DNA of 64,000 nucleotides from Sulfitobacter sp. CW3 (GCF_019392245.1 NZ_JAHXRL010000011.1:1-64000), one strand, 5' to 3'. Positions 1 through 8,766 are shown, counted from the stretch's first letter. The notes: a model not told the origin generated them from the sequence alone. A program made the numbers and translations.

Positions 1-210
1 ATTGCTGCGATCGGATCATCCACCCGCGGTACCGGCAATGCGGCCAGCGTTGCCACATCCTATGACGGCACCCGCGCAAGACTGAAGATGGGTGCGAACT
101 ACACCATGGAAAACGGGGCCCGACTGAGCGTGGATACGTTTTATGATGGCATCGGTGTCGCTGACTATGAAAGCTACAGCCTGCAGCTCGGCTTTAACTG
201 GTCGTTTTGA
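1..210 (+). CDS. C-terminal fragment of an outer-membrane autotransporter-like beta-barrel protein (partial)
   Basis: Only the last 69 codons lie in the window; the gene begins upstream. The translation is rich in Gly, Asn, Ser and Tyr with alternating polar/hydrophobic stretches (ARLKMGANYTMENGARLSVD, then SYSLQLGFNWSF) and ends in Phe, the usual terminal residue of outer-membrane beta-barrels recognised by the Bam complex. This fits the last two or three strands of an autotransporter-type translocator. The passenger and therefore the function cannot be seen. The 556 bases after the stop hold no convincing gene. Confidence 0.55.
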   Translation: MAAIGSSTRGTGNAASVATSYDGTRARLKMGANYTMENGARLSVDTFYDGIGVADYESYSLQLGFNWSF

Positions 211-766
211 TCGGGGCTTGCTATGTTTAACGGGCAGCTCAGCGGGGGCTGAATGGTACCTGTGGAAAACAGGCATTCGATGGCTGGCGCCCGGAAGCGC
301 GGTGCGTGATTTGCATGTGCTGCGACCGCGAGGGTTCCGAGTTTTGTAAAAGCTGCTGCTTGCGGACCTTAGAGCAGCCTGCGGCGAATGACCGGTTTGA
401 GCCCAAAGCAGAAGTGTCAAATCTTCGCTGCATGCGCGCGCAGCAAGTTTAATACTGCAACTGCCAAAATTTCGGTATCGCAACGCGGCGAGAAAACCAG
501 CCATTCGTACATCTTGCGGCGAGTAAGCAGTAGCCAAGGATCAAGTTGCCGGACAAAACGGACTCGCGAAGCTGCAGCTGTTGCTGACGCAGAAACCTTC
601 GCATATGCATCGGACCATATCCACCGTGTTGGGATCAAACCGGATAGCAAATAAGCAGTTAGTATCAATTCTATTCAGGTTTTGTCTTCAAGCACTGGCC
701 TTGAACTTGAACCGTCAATACCCTGCTAAGCCTTCGATATTTTCCAGACATTTGGGGCGGCATGTT
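211..766. other. Gene-free stretch between barrel protein and ABC-ChaN gene
   Basis: The possible open frames here on both strands are short, have unconvincing composition and no good ribosome binding site. A weak 5-bp hairpin (CCTGT/ACAGG) lies around 268-285. I see no RNA gene, insertion sequence end or clear promoter. Confidence 0.5.
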
Positions 767-3325
767 TCAGATAAAAGGCGAGACGCTGTGATCTACTAGA
801 GGCAGGCGGTAGATTGCATCAGCAATGCCTCGCCTCACGATTTGGCCCTGATCGGCTGGCAAAAGAACGCATGCATTTTTGACGCCCAAATCTTCCAACT
901 GGAATGGCGTCCCATGACGATATTCCAGATGGCCTCGCCCGATAATGCCGACAACTATTGGAGCATTCGGTTTAAGTGCCACGTCTGCGATCCGGCACGC
1001 AAATGCGCGGTCCCATGTCTGTTGCGCGCGCACAAAGCGGTCAAAGTTCGGATCCGCAGCCGACTTGGCTTTGCGATCATCCCGTGCCCCGCCCGTAATT
1101 CCGAAAAGGTATTCGCGGTAGGCAGGTGTGGCGGGCAAGGCAGGGGTTAGCCCTTCGCGTTTGTCGACAGGAACACCTTCCCACGTATCCGCGCCGACCT
1201 CGCTGACAAGAGGGCGGCGGCAATTCAAGCCGATCATCGTGATCCGGTTTTCTCTGCAGAATCTGAACAGCGGCATGTAGAGTTCTGCCTCGAATCTCCA
1301 AACGGAGTTCCACTCCGATTTTTCCAGAAATTCAGTTTCGGTGAGTTCACCTGCCGTCCATTCCGCAAGAACGGGATCAAGGCGGGCCGGAAACATCTCG
1401 AAGCCCATCACCATGTCGCGGCGTAGGGCGAAGATTTGTTTGGCTACATGGAGCTGCCACAGGTGGTTGTCAGCTCTGTCGTGCTGTTCACCGAGCAACA
1501 CCGCAGGCGCTGCGGCGGCATTCGAAATCACCGGCTCCGCATCCAGAAAACCGGTTGTGACGGGATCGATCCATCCGCTTTGGTCTATGTTTTCGTCTTT
1601 CATGCGGTTAACACTTTCAGTGTCCGGCTCAGGCGCGCCGACGTTAATGATGCGATAGGGGTGCAATGCGACAGGGGCGTTGTGAGCTACACAGATAATG
1701 CCGGCATTTGGCAGTTCTGACCTGATGATCGCCCAAAGTGCTGCTTCTGCGTCTGTGTCCAACGCACTGGTCGCTTCATCTAGCACAATCCAGTCGGGGC
1801 GCAGGATCAAAATGCGTGCCAGCGCCAGCCGTTGGCGTTCTCCAATGGAAAGGCCCTCGGTGCCTTCGGTGCCAAGTTTATCAAGCCCGTGCAAACGATG
1901 CTCAAGGCCAAGACGTGTCAACACTTTGCGCAGCTCTGCGGGGGCAAAGGCGCTTGGATCGGCAGGATAGCAGGCGGCAGCGGCCATGCCTTCGGCAAAT
2001 ACACGTGGCGTTTGCGGCAGGAAAAGCATGTTGGTTGAAGGCGTCGCGATCTGCCCCTCGCCGTAGGGCCAGAGACCCGAGAGCGCGGAAAGCAGCGTTG
2101 TTTTCCCCTGACCAGAGGGACCGGATATCCAGATGCGTTCACCGGGATTGATCGTTGCATCAGGAATGGCGTGTAATCTGCGCCCGTCAGGTGCGCAAAG
2201 CTGTAATGCATGCCATTCGATCTGACCCTCTTGTGATGTTGCACGCTCGATCTCGCGAGGGGCATCGGGCATCGGTTCCGGCGCTTCTGTAGCTTTGAAC
2301 AATCCGTCAAGTCGTTCTGTTACTGCAACAAATTCAGCCAGCTTGGGATAGGAAAAGATGAACCAGCTAAGGGTTTGTGTGACGCGCCCGAATGCCGACC
2401 CAAGCTGCATCATACCGCCCAAGGTTACGGCACCAGCGAAGTAAGCGGGCAGTGCGAAGAAGGTTGGAATACGCAGCACAGTTTGAAAATAGGGGCGGGT
2501 GAAAAGGCCCAAGATGAACTGACGGCCCAGAAGCCGTTGCCAATTCACCTGTATCGCGGAAAACCTGTCGTCGAGCCTGCGCCGCTCTGCTGCCTCACCA
2601 CGCGACTGCGCGACTTCGGTTGCCGTTTCGCGCAGTTGGATCAAGGCGTGGCGAAAATCAGCCTCACGGCGCTCTTGTGCGAACACGATGGATTTGAGCG
2701 GCTTGCCCAGCATATGCGTGGCAACGCTGGAAATACCTACATAGATAAACGCCAGCCAGAACATGTAATGGGGAATTGAAATATCGCGCCCCATAAAGGT
2801 GAACTCCAACGCAAAGCTGGAAAGGGACCATAGGATCGCACAATAGGATATGAGCGCCACACTGCTGGAGATTAGATCAAGTGTTTCCTCAAGCAGATGG
2901 TCGACAAATTTGCGACAATCATCCGCCACGCGTTGATCAGGGTTATCAACCGCGTTGGGTGAAAGACCGGGACGCAAGTGCCAATAGGCACCGTTTTTCA
3001 TCCACGCGTCCAATGCACAGTCGGTCAAGCGGCTGCGCCAGTGCATCATCAACTGTTGGCGCAACCAACGCATAACGAGGTAAGTTCCGGCCGAAAGCGC
3101 GGTCAGACCCCCAAAGACGCCGATCTGGACCAAAGCAACGTCAGCCTGCATGTTTTCAATGGCATCATAGAAATCCTTGGACCATGCGATGAAACGTACC
3201 GAGATCCATACGCCGACGAATTGCAGAGATAGAACTATAAGATAAAGAACAATACCCTTCCATGCGCCGGGTCCACTTATGGCTCGCCATGCGAGGCCGG
3301 TTATTTGATTTAGGACCCGACGCAT
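767..3325 (-). CDS. Fusion protein: SbmA/BacA/Rv1819c-like ABC transporter + ChaN-type heme-binding domain
   Basis: This 852-aa protein has three parts in one uninterrupted frame. Residues ~20-340 are a transmembrane domain of the SbmA/BacA/YddA type. Residues ~365-565 are an ABC ATPase: Walker A GPSGQGKTT (402-410), an atypical signature LSIGERQ (492-498), Walker B and D-loop [12 protein letters not shown] (512-523) and a switch His at 548. Residues ~590-830 resemble ChaN/DUF399 iron-regulated heme-binding proteins, with LLGEQHD (610-616), GFEMFPARLDPVLAEW (641-656) and IIGRGHLEYRHG (794-805). ChaN proteins are normally separate lipoproteins; here there is no second signal peptide or lipobox. 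A Met at residue 575 (ATG at 1603) could start a separate ChaN polypeptide, but it lacks a good Shine-Dalgarno. The start lies 6 nt after the TonB receptor gene, so the two are surely co-transcribed. Import of heme, a siderophore or a related metal chelate is inferred from the neighbours. Confidence 0.8.
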   Translation of the reverse strand: MRRVLNQITGLAWRAISGPGAWKGIVLYLIVLSLQFVGVWISVRFIAWSKDFYDAIENMQADVALVQIGVFGGLTALSAGTYLVMRWLRQQLMMHWRSRLTDCALDAWMKNGAYWHLRPGLSPNAVDNPDQRVADDCRKFVDHLLEETLDLISSSVALISYCAILWSLSSFALEFTFMGRDISIPHYMFWLAFIYVGISSVATHMLGKPLKSIVFAQERREADFRHALIQLRETATEVAQSRGEAAERRRLDDRFSAIQVNWQRLLGRQFILGLFTRPYFQTVLRIPTFFALPAYFAGAVTLGGMMQLGSAFGRVTQTLSWFIFSYPKLAEFVAVTERLDGLFKATEAPEPMPDAPREIERATSQEGQIEWHALQLCAPDGRRLHAIPDATINPGERIWISGPSGQGKTTLLSALSGLWPYGEGQIATPSTNMLFLPQTPRVFAEGMAAAACYPADPSAFAPAELRKVLTRLGLEHRLHGLDKLGTEGTEGLSIGERQRLALARILILRPDWIVLDEATSALDTDAEAALWAIIRSELPNAGIICVAHNAPVALHPYRIINVGAPEPDTESVNRMKDENIDQSGWIDPVTTGFLDAEPVISNAAAAPAVLLGEQHDRADNHLWQLHVAKQIFALRRDMVMGFEMFPARLDPVLAEWTAGELTETEFLEKSEWNSVWRFEAELYMPLFRFCRENRITMIGLNCRRPLVSEVGADTWEGVPVDKREGLTPALPATPAYREYLFGITGGARDDRKAKSAADPNFDRFVRAQQTWDRAFACRIADVALKPNAPIVVGIIGRGHLEYRHGTPFQLEDLGVKNACVLLPADQGQIVRRGIADAIYRLPLVDHSVSPFI

Positions 3326-3331
3326 GGCGAC

Positions 3332-5587
3332 TTAAAACTCCATCTGGTAGGAGACTTGAATGCTCCGACCTGTGCCAGTCTGAAGTTCTATGGGGTTTCC
3401 AGCGGCCACGTTATTAGCCACCGTGGCTTCGTAGCCGGCGGCTGATGCATTGAAATAGCGGCGATCAAATACGTTCTGGATACCGACAGTGAACTTGCCA
3501 ACTCTTGTTGGCGTCCAAGTCGCATATAGGTCTAACACGCCATAACCCGCGGGTTTGAATGCTGTTGGGCTTGCCGTATCTTTGATCCCGGCGGCGAATG
3601 TCCCGATGGCCTCAAGCTGCAAGTCGTATTGAGGCATGTCATATGAAAGCCCAACCGTTGCCGTCAGTGGGGAAACATTGTGCGGTGTCTCACCACTTGT
3701 TTCGTTAACCTCTTGGGTTCCCTTTTGATACGACGCAGAAATTGTGCCGTTCAACGCATCACTAAGTGCCCACGAACCGGAAGCCTCTATGCCCCAAACC
3801 TCAACAGTCGAAATGTTGCGGTATGTGTAAGAAATAGTGCCGGGAGGATTATAGAACGATTCAATAAAGTTGCTGTAGTCAGCCTTGAACGCGTTGACCG
3901 AGAAGAACCCGCGATCATATTCGCCACGGAACCCCAGTTCGATGTTTTTGACTTCTTCCGGTTTCAAACCGGGTGCGGGGATCAACTCAAAAAACGACCC
4001 GGGTAAGGAGGTGTACAGTTGTTGTGCGGTGGGCATCTTGAAGCCCTCGCCGTATTTTGCCCATACAGAATAAGTATCGTTAAACCGGTATGTCGCGCCA
4101 AGGCTTTTCAAAAGCTTTTCGTCTTTGCGCGTAATAGGTTCGCTTCCTAAAACGGCTTGATAATCCGCGTTCGGACGTGGGTCGATTTTGTAAGTGGCAA
4201 AGCGCAGGCCCGGTGTCAGTTCAAATTGACCACCACCGAAGGTAATTTTGTCCTGCAAATAAATGTCAGTACGTCGCGTCGTTGCATTGGCGAAGTTGAA
4301 CCCGCCTGCGCGCCGTTCTGTGTTATCGCCAGTCGTTATATTATGAGTCCGGTCGATCCGCTCGTAATCGCTGTCCGTCACATCAGCGTCAATCCCAACA
4401 ACAAACTCATGCAGTGCGCTACCGGTCCGGAAGCTGCCATTCGCTTGAATGTCGAATTCCAGAAACTTCTCTGTATAATCCAGGCTATCATATGTAACGA
4501 TCTCATCCCCTGCCGCTGAGGTGGAATATTCAGTGCCTGTTCGGCTGTAGGAGTTTGGCGTGTAGGCCAAAGTAGTCTTGACGCTATCGAAAATACTGCC
4601 GCCGGGGGTCCACTCATGCTCGACCGCATAGCGCTTGCGGCTAAGTTCCAACTCGCGATCATAGCCGCGAATAATCTCGCCCGTGGGCAATCCAGTAAAG
4701 CCGGAAACCACAGGGCCTAGCGTTACGCGGTGGTCGACAGTCGTTTCACGATCCAGAATATCCGCCGAGAATTCAAATCGGTGGCTGTCAGTTGGCGTCC
4801 AGACAAGTTTGGCCAGACCCCGGGTTGATGTTGTGTCGGTAGGGTCGAGCTCTCCACAGGTGGTCGCACCCCAATCGACATTGCGCGGACATCCCCACGC
4901 GCCGCCATCATCGCGGGCATTCGAAAGCTCGGTTTCGTTCGAGGTTTCGCGCGAAAGTCCAATAAGAAGCTCTAAGTTTGGTGTGAACTTTTGACCAAAA
5001 GTCAGCTCAACATCCGTGCCGTTATTCACACTATCGTATGACGTGCGAATAGAGCCGCCGCGATCGCGTCCTTGAAGCACGTCTTCAGGGTCCAGCGTTT
5101 GAAGTGCTACGACCCCGCCGAGGGCATCAGAGCCCCATAGAACAGAGGCCGGGCCTCTTACGATTTCGACCTGTTTGGTAAAGCTGAAATCAAGATAGTC
5201 GCGGGTGCCGTCAATGATCCGTTCCGGTACGCGCGAGCCATCCACCTGCATCTGCACACGGTTGCCGCCAACACCGCGAATTGTGAAGCCGCCGAAGGTG
5301 TTGAACGGGTCCGTCGAACTGGTTTGACGTTGTACCGTGATGCCGGGGGTGTAGCGGGTAAGTTCATGCATGTCCGTAATATTGCGGGCTTCGATTTCGC
5401 CCTCATCAATAACCGAAACATTGGCAGGGATGTCTCGAACCTGCGCACCTTGTCGGTCGGTGCTCAGAACGATCGTGCCAAGGTGACCTTCTTCAGGCGC
5501 GTCGTCTTGTGCCAAAGCGGTTAGGGGGAGCAAGGCGGGGACCGCAACAGTGCTCAATAGGACCGCAGTGCGGCATAGGAAATTCAT
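3332..5587 (-). CDS. TonB-dependent receptor, hemoglobin/heme (transferrin/lactoferrin) receptor family
   Basis: The 751-aa outer-membrane receptor starts at the Met at 5587, which opens a typical signal peptide (MNFLCRTAVLLSTVAV... ending LTALAQ); the frame is open further upstream, but that part is not protein-like. A plug domain follows (TDRQGAQVRDIPANVSVID, FTIRGVGGNRVQMQVDG, VEIVRGPASVLWGSDALGG), then a long beta-barrel ending in QVSYQMEF with terminal Phe. The segment GFKMPTAQQLYTSLPG occupies the place of the FRAP box of heme receptors and APGLKPEE that of the NPNL box. It probably binds heme or hemoglobin and passes the ligand through the outer membrane using TonB energy. It is the first gene of an operon with the ABC-ChaN fusion and is divergent from the HemS-like gene. 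The exact ligand cannot be told from sequence. Confidence 0.9.
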   Translation of the reverse strand: MNFLCRTAVLLSTVAVPALLPLTALAQDDAPEEGHLGTIVLSTDRQGAQVRDIPANVSVIDEGEIEARNITDMHELTRYTPGITVQRQTSSTDPFNTFGGFTIRGVGGNRVQMQVDGSRVPERIIDGTRDYLDFSFTKQVEIVRGPASVLWGSDALGGVVALQTLDPEDVLQGRDRGGSIRTSYDSVNNGTDVELTFGQKFTPNLELLIGLSRETSNETELSNARDDGGAWGCPRNVDWGATTCGELDPTDTTSTRGLAKLVWTPTDSHRFEFSADILDRETTVDHRVTLGPVVSGFTGLPTGEIIRGYDRELELSRKRYAVEHEWTPGGSIFDSVKTTLAYTPNSYSRTGTEYSTSAAGDEIVTYDSLDYTEKFLEFDIQANGSFRTGSALHEFVVGIDADVTDSDYERIDRTHNITTGDNTERRAGGFNFANATTRRTDIYLQDKITFGGGQFELTPGLRFATYKIDPRPNADYQAVLGSEPITRKDEKLLKSLGATYRFNDTYSVWAKYGEGFKMPTAQQLYTSLPGSFFELIPAPGLKPEEVKNIELGFRGEYDRGFFSVNAFKADYSNFIESFYNPPGTISYTYRNISTVEVWGIEASGSWALSDALNGTISASYQKGTQEVNETSGETPHNVSPLTATVGLSYDMPQYDLQLEAIGTFAAGIKDTASPTAFKPAGYGVLDLYATWTPTRVGKFTVGIQNVFDRRYFNASAAGYEATVANNVAAGNPIELQTGTGRSIQVSYQMEF

Positions 5588-5603
5588 AGTATACGCTCCC
5601 AGC

Positions 5604-5620
5604 AAGGCCAAAGCGGCCTT
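5604..5620 (-). other. Hairpin in the 5' leader of the TonB receptor mRNA
   Basis: AAGGCC (5604-5609) and GGCCTT (5615-5620) form a perfect 6-bp stem with a 5-nt loop. It lies about 20 nt upstream of the receptor start codon, so it would sit in the leader of the transcript from the promoter at 5688-5716. A role is not known. Confidence 0.35.
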
Positions 5621-5687
5621 TTGGTTGTTTATGGATTTGCTGGCAGGGTGCTGGCAGTTTTCGGGCGATTCCCGAAAGACTCGCGTG

Positions 5688-5716
5688 TTGTTAGAAATGG
5701 CGACTATTTTTGTCAA
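5688..5716 (-). promoter_or_regulatory. Sigma70-type promoter of the TonB receptor / ABC-ChaN operon
   Basis: On the minus strand a perfect -35 hexamer TTGACA (5716-5711) is followed after exactly 17 bases by TAACAA (5693-5688) as -10, which matches the consensus at three of six positions. Transcription would begin near 5681 and leave a leader of about 95 nt. This is the best promoter match in the 345-bp divergent intergenic region. Confidence 0.5.
5701..5715 (-). promoter_or_regulatory. Iron-Rhodo-box-like operator overlapping the -35 element
   Basis: Read on the minus strand, 5715-5701 is TGA-N9-TCG, one base away from the TGA-N9-TCA Iron-Rhodo-box described for iron regulation in Rhodobacterales and Rhizobiales (RirA-type). 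It overlaps the -35 hexamer, where a repressor would block transcription in high iron. The motif is short and one base is off, so this is an inference supported mainly by position and by the function of the genes. Confidence 0.35.
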
Positions 5717-5932
5717 GTATTCGCGCGCAGATTGTTTAGCGTGGCTTTTGGGCCCTGATTGGTTCTTGACTCCCAGCTGAAGACATCCGCATTTAGGGCC
5801 AGTGGAGACCTGTAAGAGACCCGCCAGAAGCCAGCTTGTAGCGAGCCATTCCCATTGAAAACCGGTTGAGGCAACCAGAGACATGCTCTGGAGCAATGCT
5901 ATTGCGCCTCGATCCATCGAAAGGATTGTCAC

Positions 5933-6661
5933 ATGGCTGAACAACAACGCGACGTTATTGAGATTGATGAAATTACAGGGGTGGATGTCGCGACAGTTCT
6001 AAAAACGCTACCCGATATGGGGAAGGTAATGGTCATTGCCCGGACAGAACGGGGGGTGACACATGAACGGATCGGTCCAGTTGAAACGGTCGTGGAAGCT
6101 GCTGGCGGGATCCGCCTGTCAGGGGTTTGTCACGATAGTGTCGTTGATCCCTGCGCGATTGTAAAAATGCATATTGATCGCAGCTCGGTGATGCGGGACA
6201 AAGTTTTCCCGTCGTTGAAATTCTCTGACGCTGCTGGCGAAGTGATGTTCTCAATCGTTGGAATGGAAGGCACCGAGCCGATGGATCAGGCGCTTTCGGG
6301 TTTCACGAGCAGGCCGCAGGAGGAAGTCAAAGTCAACCGCGTGGGCCCTGTTATTGACCGTGGAACGGCACCCGAGATCCCCGATACGGACGCGGCGATG
6401 GTCCTCTTTAATCAACTGGCCACGCTTGGCGATGAGGCGACGATCACGGCACAAACTCCTAGCTTAACGCAGGTTTGGCGTGGCCAGATTGAATCCGTAA
6501 AACCTGCAATGGGCTTTGTTAACGTGATGACCGCTGACTTTCACCTGCATCTAAAAGCGGGCGGCATCGCATCGTGGAAAGAGGAGCCGGGGCAACGAAT
6601 CGCGCTTGATGCAGAGGGTTTGCCGTGCGGCTTAACCGTGCAAGCGCCAGGGCTTTCCTGA
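5933..6661 (+). CDS. HemS/HmuS-like cytoplasmic heme carrier or degradation protein (short form)
   Basis: The 242-aa soluble protein has no signal peptide. It has two related halves as in HemS/HmuS/ChuS: KVMVIARTERGVTHERIGPV (31-50) in the first, and VWRGQIESVKPAMGFVNVMT followed by ADFHLHLKAGGIAS (181-214) in the second, the latter very close to the family segment ending DFNLHL. Classical HemS proteins are about 350 aa, so both repeats are shortened. The start has a good ribosome binding site (GAAAGGA, about 8 nt upstream). It is divergent from the TonB receptor operon and upstream of the SIP reductase gene. It should accept heme in the cytosol, possibly opening the ring; key heme ligands could not be assigned with certainty. 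Confidence 0.7.
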   Translation: MAEQQRDVIEIDEITGVDVATVLKTLPDMGKVMVIARTERGVTHERIGPVETVVEAAGGIRLSGVCHDSVVDPCAIVKMHIDRSSVMRDKVFPSLKFSDAAGEVMFSIVGMEGTEPMDQALSGFTSRPQEEVKVNRVGPVIDRGTAPEIPDTDAAMVLFNQLATLGDEATITAQTPSLTQVWRGQIESVKPAMGFVNVMTADFHLHLKAGGIASWKEEPGQRIALDAEGLPCGLTVQAPGLS

Positions 6662-7127
6662 TTTTTGCACTGTCGTGCGGGCGCAATAGCTTCACAGCGC
6701 GCGATCTTAAAGTGAGGTGAAAGGGCTATTGTGCTCCCACCCCATCGGCATTGTGGCTTGGTTTGAAAATGGGACTCCGCCCGAGGTGAATACTGGACTT
6801 ATTATAAGCAAGAATTGCAAATCATGCATAGTGCCCCTGTTTGTCTTGGTTGCTGGCACGGCTCCGGCCCTTGGTCACAGACGCGCCGAGCATCAGGTGT
6901 TTGATCTCGGAAAGCTCAACGACGTCTTGATCGCAGACATGCACGTCACCGTTTTAGACGCAGTACAAGAAGACTCCGCAACGATATGAGTGGTTGGCCC
7001 GTATCAGACTCCTACGCCTTTGATACCGAATACTCCACCTACGAACACGGTCCTGGTGTCTTGATAGAAAAAAGCAGCAATCGCGAAATCGACATTCAAT
7101 ATGGCTATACTTACCAAGGAAACGAAA
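6662..7127 (+). other. Gap between HemS-like and SIP genes; probable regulatory region with no clear gene
   Basis: A possible 90-codon frame (GTG at 6717 to 6989) with a hydrophobic stretch VPLFVLVAGTAPALG in its middle resembles nothing I recognise and may be a decayed gene. Part of the gap is AT-rich and contains the imperfect palindrome CTTATTATAAG (6798-6808) and TGCAAATCATGCA shortly after it, both plausible regulator sites but not matching a consensus well enough to name. Confidence 0.3.
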
Positions 7128-8186
7128 ATGGCGCATCATCAAAGCAATGCAATGCTCGAAGTCCCTTTCATTATTGCAGTTCGGAAGATCAAAAGCTTCG
7201 CTGTATCGGCGGGCCTGAATATTGAACGCGAAGAAGGCGGGGTACTTGTGCGTCTGGGCTCTGGTTCGCTCAAGGTTGCCGGAGATCGTAAAACAACCAG
7301 TCTGGAGCTGACCGCACAATCGCCTGCAATGTTACAGCAACTGCGGGATGCGGTTGCTCTGCGCATGGAGAAGCTGGAGACTGCTGTGACATGGGAGGCC
7401 GTCGTCGCAAGCAGTCGCCATCCCGCTAATCTGAGTATAGCTACAGTTGCGAGTTTGGAGCGTATAAGCCCTTCCTATACGCGTATCGTAATTGACGGTC
7501 CCGACCTCGCACGTTTTACGGAAGGATCGTTACACTTCCGTTTGCTGCTGGGGCCAGATGGAGCAGGGTGGCCTGAGATCGATGCGGGTGGTGTCACGAC
7601 GTGGCCCGGTGGAGGCATGTCCGCTTGGCACCGTCCCGTTTACACCACCCGATCATTCGAGCTTGGCGCCGATGGTGCGGCCCGTTTGGCTTTTGATGTG
7701 TTTTTACATGATGGTGGTCGGGTGACAGAATGGACGCGTGATCTTGCTGTTGGCACCGAGATCGCCATCACAGGCGCAGGTGGCGGTGGTCGTGCTACAA
7801 ACGAAACAAAGTGGCATTGCCTAATTGGTGATGAAACAGCAATGCCTGTCATTGCCAGAATGCTGGAAAGGCTGCCTTTGGACGCTGAAGGCCTTGCAAT
7901 GGTCATCATTCCAGACGCCAAGGATGCCCAAGACCTGATACACCCTGACGGCGTTTCTTTGAATTGGGTTCTACGAGGTGAAAACACAAACCCTACGAAT
8001 ATCCTTAGCCAAATTGAGTTGCCTGATCAGGATCGTTTTGTCTACGTTGCAGCCGAACGCGATGAGGTTGCTGAAGCACGTAGATATTTGAAAGAACATG
8101 GGCTTGCCAAAAACGAAGCTTCGTGCTTCTCGTACTGGAGTGCATCATCCGCTGAGGACGGATTGCAAAAAGTATCAAATCAGTAG
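7128..8186 (+). CDS. DUF2218 + siderophore-interacting protein (SIP) family FAD-binding ferric/heme reductase
   Basis: 352 aa. Residues 1-~90 fit the DUF2218 domain (GSGSLKVAGD, then a helix ending RMEKLET). Residues ~100-345 are a SIP-family flavin reductase: the FAD-binding signature is RPVYTTR at 169-175, followed by a long GGRVTEWTRDLAVGTEI segment and the NAD(P)H domain with WHCLIGDETAMP (229-240) and FVYVAAERDEV. SIP proteins release iron from ferric siderophores in the cytosol by reduction. I chose ATG 7128 because AAGGA lies 8 nt upstream; an in-frame ATG at 7101 lacks one. It probably acts with the HemS-like protein and the ABC-ChaN importer in iron release. SIP-type reduction next to an ABC-exporter-fold importer recalls mycobacterial IrtAB. 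Confidence 0.85.
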   Translation: MAHHQSNAMLEVPFIIAVRKIKSFAVSAGLNIEREEGGVLVRLGSGSLKVAGDRKTTSLELTAQSPAMLQQLRDAVALRMEKLETAVTWEAVVASSRHPANLSIATVASLERISPSYTRIVIDGPDLARFTEGSLHFRLLLGPDGAGWPEIDAGGVTTWPGGGMSAWHRPVYTTRSFELGADGAARLAFDVFLHDGGRVTEWTRDLAVGTEIAITGAGGGGRATNETKWHCLIGDETAMPVIARMLERLPLDAEGLAMVIIPDAKDAQDLIHPDGVSLNWVLRGENTNPTNILSQIELPDQDRFVYVAAERDEVAEARRYLKEHGLAKNEASCFSYWSASSAEDGLQKVSNQ

Positions 8187-8766
8187 CCGGCTAAACCTAT
8201 TGAAAAAGGGACTTTTTTCCATCGCCCCACTTTGATTTCAAGACGCCAAACCAAATATTTGGGGAATGAAAGAGATATCGCCTCGGCCTTCTGGTTGTCG
8301 TGTTCGGAGTGCTTGTTTTTGATTTCTCGGATAGCCTTAATGCCTTGCAAGGTTGCCGCGCTGTTCTAAAGCAGCCATTGGCGCAAACGCTGTGAATAGC
8401 AGTTTGTCCCGCGACCATTAGTTGGACCCTCGCGCAGCAAAATGGCGGTGTGGGAATACCCAATTTTGACCCTCTCAATGGCCGCTTTGGTGACGTTCGC
8501 TGCACTGCAAAATATGAGTCGTTTCACTTGCGAAGAAATGCTGCGTCAGCAAAAGGCGGCTTTGTCCCGCATCTTTCCAGTTCTTGCTCGACGCAGCGAA
8601 CGGCGGCTAAACTTTATGTTCCGTTATTGTTCTTCAAGACGCCCAGATATGCAGCTTCGGTCCAGTTGGGCCTGATACGAGAGAGAAAACAACACCTTTG
8701 ACCAAGGCTTCGGTTTTGAATGGCATTTTCGGATCGCCGCCGTGCAGGGGCAAAGCGGAAATTGGA
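8187..8766. other. Gene-free stretch between convergent SIP and racemase genes
   Basis: Only short frames without recognisable products occur. An A/T-only stem (GAAAAAG / CTTTTTTC) right after the SIP stop, near 8200-8219, could be a weak terminator. I see no RNA gene or mobile element. Confidence 0.45.

Noticed and set aside
767-1603. Separate ChaN gene starting at the Met at 1603
   Set aside because: No stop codon or good ribosome binding site separates it from the ABC part, and there is no signal peptide. A fusion is the simpler reading; the alternative is kept as a test.
6717-6989. 90-codon frame between the HemS-like and SIP genes
   Set aside because: GTG start, no known motif, low-quality composition. 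I could not tell it from decayed sequence, so it is only mentioned in the gap description.
6986-7225. 79-codon frame overlapping the start of the SIP gene
   Set aside because: It overlaps the SIP start codon region in another frame and has no recognisable features.
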